Of a stretch of 64,000 nucleotides of DNA, positions 26,861 through 35,619 are shown one piece after another; position 1 is the stretch's first letter; each line of letters begins with the position of its first letter. Position numbers and translations under genes: made by a program. The stretch lies in contig DATMAG010000071.1 in NCBI GenBank assembly GCA_035560235.1, forward strand, positions 21,874 through 85,873. The letters run 5' to 3'. This stretch comes from DASRDU01 sp035560235 (GTDB taxonomy: Bacteria; Acidobacteriota; Blastocatellia; RBC074). The notes under the pieces were generated by a model. That model was not told where the DNA came from. It worked only from the letters and a program-made list of their open reading frames with translations, and made no database searches.

Positions 26861-27975
26861 TATTTGCCAGTAGCTGCGTAATAGCGCCGGTCTTTCCAGA
26901 TCACGCCTCTGCCGCTGCGACAGCGCCACCACGAACGCAGCCCGATCAGAATCAGCACCGTTTCGCCAGGCGGATGCAGCAACACGCTCCAGAGCGGATG
27001 ATGAAACCGCAATGCGAGCAGCAGCCGGATCAGCACAACGCCAGCCGCTGCCAGTTGCACCCTGCTTCCTGTCTCAGCGAAAGGCAGCAGCAGAAACGGC
27101 AGCAGAAAGACAATCGCGTGCAGCGCCAGAAACAGCCAGAAGCTCACGTCGCGCCGAAAGGCCGGATAGAAATTCTTCTGAAAGCCGCGCCTGATTTCAC
27201 TGAGCGAAGTGTACATTCGCACTCTGACCAGATCCTGCCCGTCCAGCCCCAGCCCGCGACGGCCCGAAGCGCGCCACAATCGCGCCAGCATCGTGTCTTC
27301 AAAAATTTCAGCGCGCACCACGGCGTGTCCGCCAAACGACTCATAAGCCGCCCGCTCGAACAGCAGGCACGCGCCGTGCGCCAGCCCGAGCGATGCCTGC
27401 TGCATGCGACTTGCGGCCAGCGGCGCAGGATAAAGCGTGAAGACAGCGAAATTGAGCAGCGGCATCAGCGCCTTTTCCCAGAAGCTCTCCATCTCCAGCC
27501 CCGGCCAGCACGAGAGCATGGTCAGTTGCCGCGCATCGGCTTCTTCAAGCATGCGATTTACTGCGCCTGCGGTCAGCCGCGCATCGGCGTCAATGAACAG
27601 AATCCATTCGCTGCTCGCGGCAGCGGCCAGTTGCGCGCAGGCAAAATTCTTGCCGCCCCAGCCCGGTTCAAGCGTCACCGCAGGCAGCAGTCTGAGGCGC
27701 TCGTCGCGTGCAGCATATTCGCTGACGATGGCTGCCGTGCGATCTGCTGAATGATCGTCGTAAACAATCACTTCAGCGACCTCATCGCCCTGTCGCTGCA
27801 CGGCCTCCAGGCAGGCTGCAATGCTCGCTTCCTCATTGCGCGCCGGGATGAGAATCGAGACACTGCGAGGCCGCTGCCGCGCGCTCCGCCTGACTTTCGG
27901 CCATAACAGCACATTCAGGACAGCAACGAACAGACAGATCAGCAGGGGAATCAGAAGCAGTGCGCTGAGGATCAC
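26860..27975 (-). CDS. CruG-like family 2 glycosyltransferase
   Basis: 371 residues. An N-terminal membrane helix precedes a GT2 domain: SVSILIPARNEEASI, VYDDHSADRT, the DAD motif in LFIDADARLT and an acceptor-site EIFEDTMLARLW (ED motif). Two C-terminal helices follow. This layout matches carotenoid glycosyltransferases such as CruG and CrtQ, which add sugar to hydroxylated carotenoids. Its setting between crtE and a CrtI/CruF pair supports that role. Confidence 0.8.
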   Translation of the reverse strand: MILSALLLIPLLICLFVAVLNVLLWPKVRRSARQRPRSVSILIPARNEEASIAACLEAVQRQGDEVAEVIVYDDHSADRTAAIVSEYAARDERLRLLPAVTLEPGWGGKNFACAQLAAAASSEWILFIDADARLTAGAVNRMLEEADARQLTMLSCWPGLEMESFWEKALMPLLNFAVFTLYPAPLAASRMQQASLGLAHGACLLFERAAYESFGGHAVVRAEIFEDTMLARLWRASGRRGLGLDGQDLVRVRMYTSLSEIRRGFQKNFYPAFRRDVSFWLFLALHAIVFLLPFLLLPFAETGSRVQLAAAGVVLIRLLLALRFHHPLWSVLLHPPGETVLILIGLRSWWRCRSGRGVIWKDRRYYAATGK

Positions 27976-28007
27976 GGGTGCTCGTCACTCAGAATCAGAA
28001 CCAGGGA

Positions 28008-28931
28008 TCAACTCCGCGCAAAGGCCGCAGGCCTGGTGGCGACATAACTGCTGAGCATGAAATCTGCGGCCTGCGCGAGCAGATATACTTCGCGGCGCGG
28101 TCCGAACCTTTCACGCAGCGCCTGTTTTCCTGCTTCGATCAGGCTGGCGGCAAGGCGCGCCGAGCCTTCAGGGCCGAGGTCGGCGACAAACGACGGGCGC
28201 CGGTGACGCCCATCCTGGCGCACGGTTTTGCCCAGCGCGTCGCGTTCACCAGTCTCATCCATCAGATCGTCACAGACCTGATAAGCCGCGCCAAAAGATT
28301 CACCGAAATGTGCAAGCGCGGCAATGTCGGTTTCATTCGCGCCTGCGACTATCGCGCCGCTCGTCATCATCAGTCTGGTCAGCGCCGTAGTCTTGAGATT
28401 GCGGCTCGCCATTACTGCCGCATCGGCAAAGGCCGGGCTGCTTTCCAGATCAGCCACCTGCCCGCCGATCATGCCGTCGCTGCCGATGCAGCGCGTGGCT
28501 TCGCACAGCAGCCGCTGCATCGCCGCTGTGTCGCGGGCCGCACACGCCATCAGCGCATAAGCCTGATTGAGCAGCGCCAGCGCCGTCAGCAGCGCGATCC
28601 CTTCGCCAAAGGCGATGTGCAGCGAAGCCCGCCCGCGCCGCAGATCGGCATCATCCATCGCGGGCAGATCGTCGAGAATCAGCGAACTCGTGTGCAGAAA
28701 TTCGACCGCGCATGCGGCAGGCAGAGCGCGCTTCACCGTCCCGCCGACAATGAGCGCGCCGAGCAGCGTCAGCATCGGACGCCAGCGCTTGCCGCCGGGA
28801 AAGACCGCATAATGCAGCGCCTCGTTCATCCGGTCAGCGCCAGGCTGCGAACTCAGCGGCAGATGTTCAGCCAGCGCAGCCTCAACCGCCGGACGATGGT
28901 GGGCAATAAAAGTCGGCAGCGAATCGGTCAT
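28008..28931 (-). CDS. crtE: Geranylgeranyl diphosphate synthase
   Basis: 307 residues of the trans-prenyl diphosphate synthase family. The first aspartate-rich motif is DDLPAMDDADLRRG (about residue 91), the second DDLMDETGE (about residue 221). GGKRWRPML near residue 49 is the isopentenyl-diphosphate-binding site. It makes the C20 precursor for phytoene. It lies in the crt string after a hydrolase gene, separated by a 27-bp-stem hairpin. Confidence 0.9.
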   Translation of the reverse strand: MTDSLPTFIAHHRPAVEAALAEHLPLSSQPGADRMNEALHYAVFPGGKRWRPMLTLLGALIVGGTVKRALPAACAVEFLHTSSLILDDLPAMDDADLRRGRASLHIAFGEGIALLTALALLNQAYALMACAARDTAAMQRLLCEATRCIGSDGMIGGQVADLESSPAFADAAVMASRNLKTTALTRLMMTSGAIVAGANETDIAALAHFGESFGAAYQVCDDLMDETGERDALGKTVRQDGRHRRPSFVADLGPEGSARLAASLIEAGKQALRERFGPRREVYLLAQAADFMLSSYVATRPAAFARS

Positions 28932-28951
28932 ATGAAGTAACGAAGGTTATT

Positions 28952-29047
28952 CAGCCACGAAGGCGCACGAATCTTCACGAATCACGAATTACAGTCTGCG
29001 AGCCGGGGCTGATCTGACTGGTGAAAATTCGTGTGCCTTCGTGGCTG
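28952..29047. repeat. 27-bp inverted repeat inside the carotenoid operon
   Basis: Arms 28952-28978 and 29021-29047 are complementary with two mismatches and consist of CACGAAGGC, CACGAAT and TTCAC words. The right arm and loop lie inside the 3' end of the alpha/beta-hydrolase gene (stop 28982), so the element has supplied that protein's last ~21 residues. In a leftward operon it could attenuate or process the mRNA between the hydrolase and crtE. Confidence 0.65.
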
Positions 29048-29806
29048 TTGTTCTGTTGATTCAAAAACGATCTCACTCAACTGTTCGGCGGCTTCTTCAA
29101 CCGGCAGATGGCCTGCGCCTTTCAGTTCGTGACAGCGGGCCTGCGGCCAGACGCTTTGCCAGCGGCGCGCTGATTCACGTGCGGCGGCAAAGGTCTTTTC
29201 GCCGCACAACAGGTCAACCGGCATGCGAAAGTCGCTGAACCACTCCGCGCCTGGAATGTCAGCGAGCAGCTTCAGGTAACGATATGCAACCGCGTGATTG
29301 ACTGTCCTGAATGAGCGCGTCAGATGGCTGTCATCCGCGCGATGCCTGCGAAGCGACAGATTGGCAATCCAGCGGCCAATCGGATTGGCAAAGGTCGTGC
29401 AGTAAGCGTACCAGCCAATCCGGCCCAGGCGATCATCAATGAAGACGCTGAAATACCAGGGAAAGTATGCATACGGATCAATCAGCACAAAGCGCCGGAT
29501 GCGCCGCCGCACTTCATCATCAAGCCGCGCCGCCACCAGTCCGTACAGCCCGCCGCTGCAACTGCCGATCACAGTCACTTCATCAGCTTCAATCTTTTTG
29601 ATGGCGCGGCCCAGGTCTTTGCCAACTGCCTCCAGCGTCCACTCCTCCGGTGCAGGCGAAGCGCCGCACCCCGGCAGGTCAATACTGTACAGACTGGCGC
29701 GCGCAGGCAGGTGCGGCACCAGCGGCGCAAAGGTTGTGTGATCGCCGCTCCAGCCGTGCAGCCCGACATAAACTTCCGGCCCTGTCCCGTACCGCTTAAC
29801 GAACAT
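28982..29806 (-). CDS. Alpha/beta-hydrolase with Cys at the nucleophile position
   Basis: 274 residues with an alpha/beta-hydrolase fold: YVGLHGWSGDH oxyanion loop, YSIDLPGCGAS, and the nucleophile elbow VTVIGSCSGG. In the G-x-Nu-x-G pattern the nucleophile position is Cys83 rather than serine. His is in GAGHLP (233). The usual G-x-x-D acid strand reads LLCGEKTF, without an aspartate. The C-terminal ~21 residues come from a repeat element. It overlaps the crtI stop by 11 nt and is part of the carotenoid operon; a role in carotenoid ester or acyl transfer is conceivable but unproven. Confidence 0.75.
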   Translation of the reverse strand: MFVKRYGTGPEVYVGLHGWSGDHTTFAPLVPHLPARASLYSIDLPGCGASPAPEEWTLEAVGKDLGRAIKKIEADEVTVIGSCSGGLYGLVAARLDDEVRRRIRRFVLIDPYAYFPWYFSVFIDDRLGRIGWYAYCTTFANPIGRWIANLSLRRHRADDSHLTRSFRTVNHAVAYRYLKLLADIPGAEWFSDFRMPVDLLCGEKTFAAARESARRWQSVWPQARCHELKGAGHLPVEEAAEQLSEIVFESTEQQPRRHTNFHQSDQPRLADCNS

Positions 29807-31379
29807 TGATTCTCCCGCTGATTCGCTCGGCTACCATCTTTCCGCCAAGCAGCACCATCGGCATGCCGGTGCCCGGCGTGGTGCTCGCGCCGACGTAGTA
29901 AAGATCTGCGATTTCATCTGAATAATTGCGCGACCGGAACGGCCCGACTTCAAACAGCCCGTGCGACGCGCCAAAGGCCGAGCCATTGTACAGCCCAAAC
30001 CGTTCGCGCCAGTCAGCGGGCGTCATCACCTCTTCAAAAACAATGCGCGCCGGGTCGAGTTGAATCCCGTGCTCGCGCAGCCGGGCCAGCACTCGCGCTT
30101 TGATTTTGGCCACAGTCTCAGGCCGATTCACTTCCGGCATTTCGTCAATCAGTGGCGTCGGGACCAGCACAAACATTGCCGTGTCGCCCGATGGCGCCAG
30201 CGCCGGATCGGTTTCAGACGGCGCGGCCACGTAAAACGGCAACTGCTCCGGCAGGCGCTTATGCGTGAAAAGATCAGCGAATGCGCCCCGATAATCTTCC
30301 GGCAAAAAGATCGTGTGATGCCCGATGTTTTCAACCCGCCCACGCACGCCCCAGTAAAATGTCAGCACGCCCGCAGTCATTCGCAGCCGCGCCGCCCGCC
30401 GCTGCGCCTTCGCCGTGAAGGCCGCGTCATCAATCAGCGTGGTGTTCGTTGTCGGCACATCAACATTCGACACCACCACGTCAGCCCGATGAAAACTGCC
30501 GTCCGCCAGTTCAACGCCCGTTGCGCGCCCGCGGCTGACTTTGATTCGCTGCACCTTTTTATTCGTATGAATGACGACGCCGGTTTCGCGCGCCAGTTGC
30601 TCCACGGCTGCAACCATCGCGTAAATGCCGCCCTGCGGCAGCCACAATCCATAAGCCAGTTCACCATAAGCCAGAATTGAATAAAGCCCTGGCAGGTCAA
30701 ACGGCGAGCCGCCCAGATACATGCCGTAAGCGCCAAACGCCTCGCGGATGTAACGGCTTTTGAAGAACCGCTTCAGTTCACCATCGAGCGAACGCCAGAC
30801 GCCGAGTTTTGAAAGCTCCCTGAGCGTCAGCGGCAGCAACCATTTCAGCGGATTGTCTTCATTGCGCGTCACCAGCCTGTCGAATGACAGGCGATATTTG
30901 CTTTCAGCATCGCGCAGCCATCGCAGCACATCGGGGCGCGCTCCCGGCGAGAGCCGTTCGCATTCAGCGAGCAGTCGCGGCAGATCGCTCGAAAGCGTGA
31001 ACGTCGTGCCGTCAGCCCACTGAAAACGCACTGACGGATCAACCGGAATCAGCCTGACGTAATCGTGAAAGCAGCGCCCGGCGGCTTTGAATAAATCCTC
31101 AAAGACCCAGGGATAATTCAGCAGCGAAGGCCCGACATCGAACCGGAAGCCGTCGCGTTCGATGACATTTGCCCGCCCGCCGACACGCGGGTTTGCCTCA
31201 AACATCGTGACTTCACAACCCGCCGCGCGCAGGTGTATCGCGGCAGACAAACCGCCGAGGCCCGCGCCGATGATAATGGCTCTCAGTTGCCCGTGGTCAG
31301 TCGTCCGCGGCCGGTCGGCTGAAACGACCTGCACTGAACTGCGAGCAGCGATTTGACTGCGAGCAACAGAAAATGACAT
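29796..31379 (-). CDS. crtI: Phytoene desaturase (CrtI-type)
   Basis: 527 residues. AIIIGAGLGGLSAAIHLRAAG near residue 35 is the FAD-binding fold, with GGRANV and FRFDVGPSLLNYPWVF following, and YYVGASTTPGTGMPMVLLG at the C-terminus closes the CrtI family motif. It desaturates phytoene stepwise toward lycopene with FAD. ATG 31379 was chosen because GGAGAG precedes it; the ORF extends to 31430. It lies 47 nt after crtB, the usual pairing. Confidence 0.88.
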   Translation of the reverse strand: MSFSVARSQIAARSSVQVVSADRPRTTDHGQLRAIIIGAGLGGLSAAIHLRAAGCEVTMFEANPRVGGRANVIERDGFRFDVGPSLLNYPWVFEDLFKAAGRCFHDYVRLIPVDPSVRFQWADGTTFTLSSDLPRLLAECERLSPGARPDVLRWLRDAESKYRLSFDRLVTRNEDNPLKWLLPLTLRELSKLGVWRSLDGELKRFFKSRYIREAFGAYGMYLGGSPFDLPGLYSILAYGELAYGLWLPQGGIYAMVAAVEQLARETGVVIHTNKKVQRIKVSRGRATGVELADGSFHRADVVVSNVDVPTTNTTLIDDAAFTAKAQRRAARLRMTAGVLTFYWGVRGRVENIGHHTIFLPEDYRGAFADLFTHKRLPEQLPFYVAAPSETDPALAPSGDTAMFVLVPTPLIDEMPEVNRPETVAKIKARVLARLREHGIQLDPARIVFEEVMTPADWRERFGLYNGSAFGASHGLFEVGPFRSRNYSDEIADLYYVGASTTPGTGMPMVLLGGKMVAERISGRINVR

Positions 31380-31426
31380 GCACTCTCTCCGCAATGAACA
31401 ACTGACCATCACCCACGAACAACCCT

Positions 31427-32410
31427 TCACGTTTTCAGATAAGCCAGCGGCAGCACCCAGTATTTGCTCGGCGGCAGAACCTGAAACTTGCGATAAGCCG
31501 GAACACTCTCACGATGCTGGATGCCGCGCTGGCTCTGTGCGATCTGCCGGTTGAGCTGGCCGTAAACATCAATGCAGGCGCGAATGGCAATCCGACAGTC
31601 GGGGCTGAAAGCGTCAAGGTCAGCCCCGGCGCGGGCGTAATATTCATCAGCCACGAGCGTCAGCCGCTGCCGCACGCGACCGAGCGCGGCGTGCTGCGCC
31701 AGATCGTTTGCGCCGACTTCATCAACGCCTTCCTCGCGCAGCATCTCAAGCGGCAGATACAGTCGTCCGCGCCGTTGATCCTCGCTGACATCGCGCAGGA
31801 AGTTGGTCAGTTGCAGCGCAATGCCCAGATTGCGGGCGCTGTGCAGAGCGCGATTGAAATCACCCGGCGTCGCCGCGCCGTAAACGTAAGTCAGAAAGTA
31901 CCCGACCACGATGGCGCTGCCGTAAATGTACTGTTCGATCAGCTCATCGAGCGTCTCAAACCGGCGCGGGCGAATGTCGTGACGCATCGCCGCCAGAAAG
32001 GCGCGGTAATGCTCCGCCGGAATGCCACAGTCTTTGACGACCCGGCAGAAAGCGGCAATGAAGACGGGTGCGCCGCGCTGCAGCATTTCACGCAGCGAGG
32101 TCGAGCCGAGAGCGGTCTCGTAGGCGGCTGCCCACTGCTCAAGCCGCTCGTCACGTTCAGCGGGCCGCAGCGGGAAGGTGTCAACGACTTCATCGGGATA
32201 GCGAACGGCGGCGTAAACAGCTTCGACCTGGGCACGTTTGGCTGGCGGCAGAAAGCGGGTAACGATAAAGAAGCTGGTGCTGAATGAGCGCAGCACCTGC
32301 CGCGCCCGGCAGGTGCTGATTTCCCACGCAGCGGCGTCTGACTGCGCGGCGAGCGCCTGTCGGCGGGTCTGCGTATCCAGTGTGGCCCAGTACTCTTCAC
32401 TCCAGCCCAT
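31427..32410 (-). CDS. crtB: Phytoene synthase
   Basis: 327 residues. It condenses two geranylgeranyl diphosphates to phytoene. Substrate-Mg motifs are YPDEVVDTF (about residue 72) and NFLRDVSEDQRRGRLYLP (about residue 200), the latter being the family signature. STSFFIVTRFLPP matches the conserved N-terminal helix. It is the first gene of the leftward carotenoid operon. Confidence 0.92.
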   Translation of the reverse strand: MGWSEEYWATLDTQTRRQALAAQSDAAAWEISTCRARQVLRSFSTSFFIVTRFLPPAKRAQVEAVYAAVRYPDEVVDTFPLRPAERDERLEQWAAAYETALGSTSLREMLQRGAPVFIAAFCRVVKDCGIPAEHYRAFLAAMRHDIRPRRFETLDELIEQYIYGSAIVVGYFLTYVYGAATPGDFNRALHSARNLGIALQLTNFLRDVSEDQRRGRLYLPLEMLREEGVDEVGANDLAQHAALGRVRQRLTLVADEYYARAGADLDAFSPDCRIAIRACIDVYGQLNRQIAQSQRGIQHRESVPAYRKFQVLPPSKYWVLPLAYLKT

Positions 32411-32487
32411 AGGTTAGTCCGGGTAGCGAAACGAGGCCGCCCGCTGAGGCCCTCAACTCATCAGCCTGCGGCATCAGACCTGTGGCA

Positions 32488-32505
32488 CAGTGTGATACGA
32501 CACTG
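32488..32505. promoter_or_regulatory. Candidate operator palindrome upstream of crtB
   Basis: CAGTGT-gatacg-ACACTG is a perfect 6-bp inverted repeat with 6-bp spacer, 78 bp upstream of crtB. A further ACACTG (32573-32578) overlapping CACTG-ttt-CAGTG (32574-32586) lies in the same 198-bp gap, making a cluster of like half-sites. The photolyase operon ends at 32609, so the gap is upstream sequence for the crt operon only. The regulator is unknown. Confidence 0.35.
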
Positions 32506-32608
32506 AACTGCCAGGCGGATGTGACAGCTCAGCTATGCGGGCCTGGCTCCTGAGGCCCACAGTCTGAAATTCACACTGTTTCAGTGCGGCCTTCAGTTTC
32601 ATCACGCT

Positions 32609-33991
32609 TCAGCTGGTCAGCGCCCTGACGCTGGCGATGTATGCCTTCACATCGAACTTCCGCGCACAACCAGCGGCGTTCATATACCTGATCAGGCCGA
32701 ACACCGGGCGTTTCGGCCCCCACGCACGATCATGCTTTCCGGCAATCGCCCAGGCTATGCCCGCGTATCCGTTCGGATCGCGTCCGTCCAGTTCATAACG
32801 GTCATTGAGCTGCACGGCGATTTCAAAGGCCTCCTCCGGCGTGCGCGTCCATTCCAGAATCTTCTTGGCCCAGTACATCCGCATATATCCGTGCATCCGG
32901 CCCGTGATGACCATTTCCATCTGCGCTGCGTTCCAGAGTTCATCGTGCGTTGCGGCTTGTTCGAGCTGCGCTTCTGTATAGAGATATTCGCGTTCGGTGC
33001 AGCGCTCTTCGGCAAGCGTTCTCAACGCCCAGGGTTCCGCGCATTGCAGAGAATCGTAATGCTGATTGCGCGCCACAAAGTTGATGGCCAGTTCCCGACG
33101 CACGATCAGTTCTTCCAGATACACATCCTTTGCCGTCTGCGGCGCGTCAGCTTCTTTTACTGCCAGCGCAATAGTCAGCGGGCTGATGTGTCCGAAATGC
33201 AGATGCGCCGACAATTCGCTGGTGCCGTCGAGCGGCGGCAGATTACGATCAGCGTCGTAGCTGGTCAGGCGCTCTCGTGTGAAACGTTGCAGGCGGCGCA
33301 GCGCTTCTGCTGTTCCGCCCGGATAATCGCTGACGGGCTGCACACTACGATCCAGCGGCAAACGCGCCAGTACCTGTGCCGGATCAATCGGCTCGCTGAC
33401 GGGGCGCTGCGCAGCAGGCCAGCGCACTCCGGCCTGCGGATTCGTCAGTGGTCGTAAGAACGCAGGCAGCAGTTTGTGCAACTGCGGGCGTAAGGTGCGC
33501 GCAGCATATTCTTCTTTGGGAAAAAACTTCGTCGGCACGATGACATCGGCATCCACCGTCCAGAATGGGACACGCAATTTTGCTGTTGCACTTTGTCGCC
33601 AGCCCGCCGGTTCACGCAGCGGATTTTCATCGCCGATGACAAGGCTGGGTTTTACTTCTGCACAGAACCGAATCAGGTTGTGTTGCGGATAAGGCCGAAA
33701 AATAAAGGCCGCGCCGCGTGCTTCAATCCGCTCGGCAGTTTCCTTCAGCCCGTCGGCCAGAAAAGTGTAATGCCGCAGATTCCCGTGCGGATATCCGGGA
33801 TGCAATCCGAAAAAGACAGCTACCGGCTGTCTGAGTTCATTGGCCGCTGCAATCGCAACGTCGAGCGCCGGATTGTCGAGGCCGCGCTGAGCGCGTTGCA
33901 TCCAGTACACCACGCAACGACCGTCAGGCTCAGGAGTCCCGGAGCGGCGAACTGTAATGCGCGGATCAGTCAGCAGTCTTTCCAGCATCAT
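32609..33991 (-). CDS. phr: Class II CPD photolyase
   Basis: 460 residues. The N-terminal photolyase domain has CVVYWMQRAQRGLDNPAL, a signature of class II cyclobutane-pyrimidine-dimer photolyases, and the C-terminal FAD domain has HLHFGHISP and MRMYWAKKILEW. It repairs UV-induced pyrimidine dimers using light. Its start overlaps the stop of the SRPBCC gene (ATGATG/TGA), so it is the third gene of an epimerase-SRPBCC-photolyase operon next to the carotenoid genes. Confidence 0.9.
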   Translation of the reverse strand: MMLERLLTDPRITVRRSGTPEPDGRCVVYWMQRAQRGLDNPALDVAIAAANELRQPVAVFFGLHPGYPHGNLRHYTFLADGLKETAERIEARGAAFIFRPYPQHNLIRFCAEVKPSLVIGDENPLREPAGWRQSATAKLRVPFWTVDADVIVPTKFFPKEEYAARTLRPQLHKLLPAFLRPLTNPQAGVRWPAAQRPVSEPIDPAQVLARLPLDRSVQPVSDYPGGTAEALRRLQRFTRERLTSYDADRNLPPLDGTSELSAHLHFGHISPLTIALAVKEADAPQTAKDVYLEELIVRRELAINFVARNQHYDSLQCAEPWALRTLAEERCTEREYLYTEAQLEQAATHDELWNAAQMEMVITGRMHGYMRMYWAKKILEWTRTPEEAFEIAVQLNDRYELDGRDPNGYAGIAWAIAGKHDRAWGPKRPVFGLIRYMNAAGCARKFDVKAYIASVRALTS

Positions 33992-34476
33992 CAGGCAACC
34001 ACATTCTGACGCGACGACTGATTGAGCAGCCGGTCAGTCATCTGCGCCCGGTAATCAAAAATTGTTTCAAGTGTCCGGCGCACCCACAAACGATGTCCGA
34101 TCCGGCCCAGGAAGCCGAGCGGCAGACAATACTCAACGCGATCTCTGACGAGCGTCTGGTCCGGCCCGAGCGCTTCAAAGGTATGCGTATGCTGCCACAG
34201 CGCGTAAGGGCCGCTGAGCTGCCTGTCCACAAATCGCTCGCCGGGCTTCCATTCCTCAATCAGCGTGCGCCATCTGAACGGCAGGCCGAACAATGACAAC
34301 TGATAATCAATCAGCGTTCCCTGCTGCAGGCTGATCGGCGGCGGGGTCAGAATGCGAAACTTCAGAAACGGCGGCGTGATCTGCTCAAGGTTGAAGGCAT
34401 CGCAGTAAAATCCGAAGGTTTCGGCAGGTGAACGATTGATCACCTGCGATCTTTCCAGCACATGGTTTTTCATCAT
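33991..34476 (-). CDS. SRPBCC-family ligand-binding protein
   Basis: 161 residues with the START-like layout of small SRPBCC proteins: HVLERSQVINRSPAETFGFY at the N-terminus, ITPPFLKFRI, and WRTLIEEWKPGERFVDRQLSGPY in the core. In many bacteria a gene of this type lies between a TIGR01777 epimerase and a photolyase, exactly as here. The ligand is unknown. Both ends overlap its neighbours by a few nucleotides. Confidence 0.82.
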   Translation of the reverse strand: MMKNHVLERSQVINRSPAETFGFYCDAFNLEQITPPFLKFRILTPPPISLQQGTLIDYQLSLFGLPFRWRTLIEEWKPGERFVDRQLSGPYALWQHTHTFEALGPDQTLVRDRVEYCLPLGFLGRIGHRLWVRRTLETIFDYRAQMTDRLLNQSSRQNVVA

Positions 34477-35393
34477 TGCTTCTGATTCCCTGATCCGAAT
34501 ATGTCTGTCAGTGCGGAACGAAGTTCGGGGTAGCGAAATTTGTATCCGGCCTCAAGCACTGCCTGCGGCACGGCCCGCTGACTGGCCAGCACGACCGCCG
34601 CCATTTCCCCCATCACCAGTTTCAGGCCGAACGCAGGCGCGGCGAAAAAGGCCGGGCGATGCAGCACGCGGGCGAGTGCTTCGGTAAATTCAGCATTCGT
34701 CACAATGCCCGGCGCTGTGACATTGACCGGGCCGCTGACGGGCTGCTCAAGCGTAAAACGAATGATGCCGACCACATCATCGAGGTGAATCCAGGGAAAC
34801 CATTGCCGCCCGCTGCCGAGTTTTCCGGCCAGACCCAGTCTGAAAATCGGCAGCATCTGTGTGAGCGCGCCGCCCTGAGGGCTGAGCACCACGCCGATTC
34901 TGAGCAGCGCCACGCGCACGCTGAACTCTGCGGCCCGCTGCGCTTCGCGTTCCCATTCCACGCAGACTTCGCTGAGAAAGCCGTGACCGGGCGGCGAGTT
35001 TTCATCCAGCACCTCGTCTCCGCGATCTCCGTAAAAACCGACTGCCGAAGCCGAGATGAAAACCTTCGGCGGCGCAGCGAGCGCCTGCATCGCCTCGACC
35101 AGGTGCCGCGTGCCGAGGACGCGTGAATCGCGCACGCGGCGCTTGTGCTCGGCAGTCCAGCGCTGAGCCGCGACAGATTCACCAGCCAGGTGAATCACGC
35201 CGTCCACTCCTTCAAAGGCGGCGGCGGGCGGCATTCCGGCTTCGGGCTGCCAGGCAAAAACTGCATCGGCCTGCGGCACACGCGCCGGATCCGGCGTGCG
35301 CGACAGAGCGACGATTGAGTGCCCGTCATCTTTGAGCCACCGGCACAGCGTCCTGCCCACCAGTCCGGTCGCCCCTGTGATCAGTAATTTCAT
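34473..35393 (-). CDS. TIGR01777-family NAD(P)-dependent epimerase
   Basis: 306 residues of the extended SDR fold. ITGATGLVGRTLCRWL is the nucleotide-binding glycine motif, VIHLAGESVAAQRW and SASAVGFYGDRGDEVLDE are hallmarks of TIGR01777 (YfcH-like) proteins, with Tyr in the active-site GFYG. Substrate unknown. ATG 35393 is preferred; the longer ORF to 35471 reads through a palindromic element, which argues it is not coding. Confidence 0.85.
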   Translation of the reverse strand: MKLLITGATGLVGRTLCRWLKDDGHSIVALSRTPDPARVPQADAVFAWQPEAGMPPAAAFEGVDGVIHLAGESVAAQRWTAEHKRRVRDSRVLGTRHLVEAMQALAAPPKVFISASAVGFYGDRGDEVLDENSPPGHGFLSEVCVEWEREAQRAAEFSVRVALLRIGVVLSPQGGALTQMLPIFRLGLAGKLGSGRQWFPWIHLDDVVGIIRFTLEQPVSGPVNVTAPGIVTNAEFTEALARVLHRPAFFAAPAFGLKLVMGEMAAVVLASQRAVPQAVLEAGYKFRYPELRSALTDIFGSGNQKQ

Positions 35394-35415
35394 AAGCTGC
35401 TCACTGGTTGCCGAC

Positions 35416-35456
35416 GCAGGCGTTGCGCGAGTAGCCTGCAGTCGCGCAACACCTGC
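35416..35456. promoter_or_regulatory. 15-bp inverted repeat in divergent promoter gap
   Basis: GCAGGCGTTGCGCGA (35416-35430) and TCGCGCAACACCTGC (35442-35456) pair with one mismatch around an 11-nt loop. It lies in the gap between the leftward epimerase operon and the rightward Tat-exported isomerase-like gene. Either an operator for one of them or a REP-type repeat. Confidence 0.4.
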
Positions 35457-35619
35457 GCTGGCGTTCGTCATAATTGCGGCAATTTATCACGCGGGCTTTA
35501 CGAAAAGCTCACGTTAGCTGCGCCGCAGGTGTTGACGGTTCTGAAACGAAGTCTTACAGTGCGGGCGCTGATGCCTGCAACTGGTACTGATTCCAATCTT
35601 CAGTTCGGAGGATTCACGA

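Noticed and set aside
26974..27750. Rightward 258-codon ORF opposite the glycosyltransferase
   Set aside because: Gln/Arg/His-rich antisense shadow with no domain; the leftward frame is a clear GT2 enzyme.
27978..28940. Rightward 320-codon ORF opposite crtE
   Set aside because: Antisense shadow; crtE carries both aspartate-rich motifs in the other strand.
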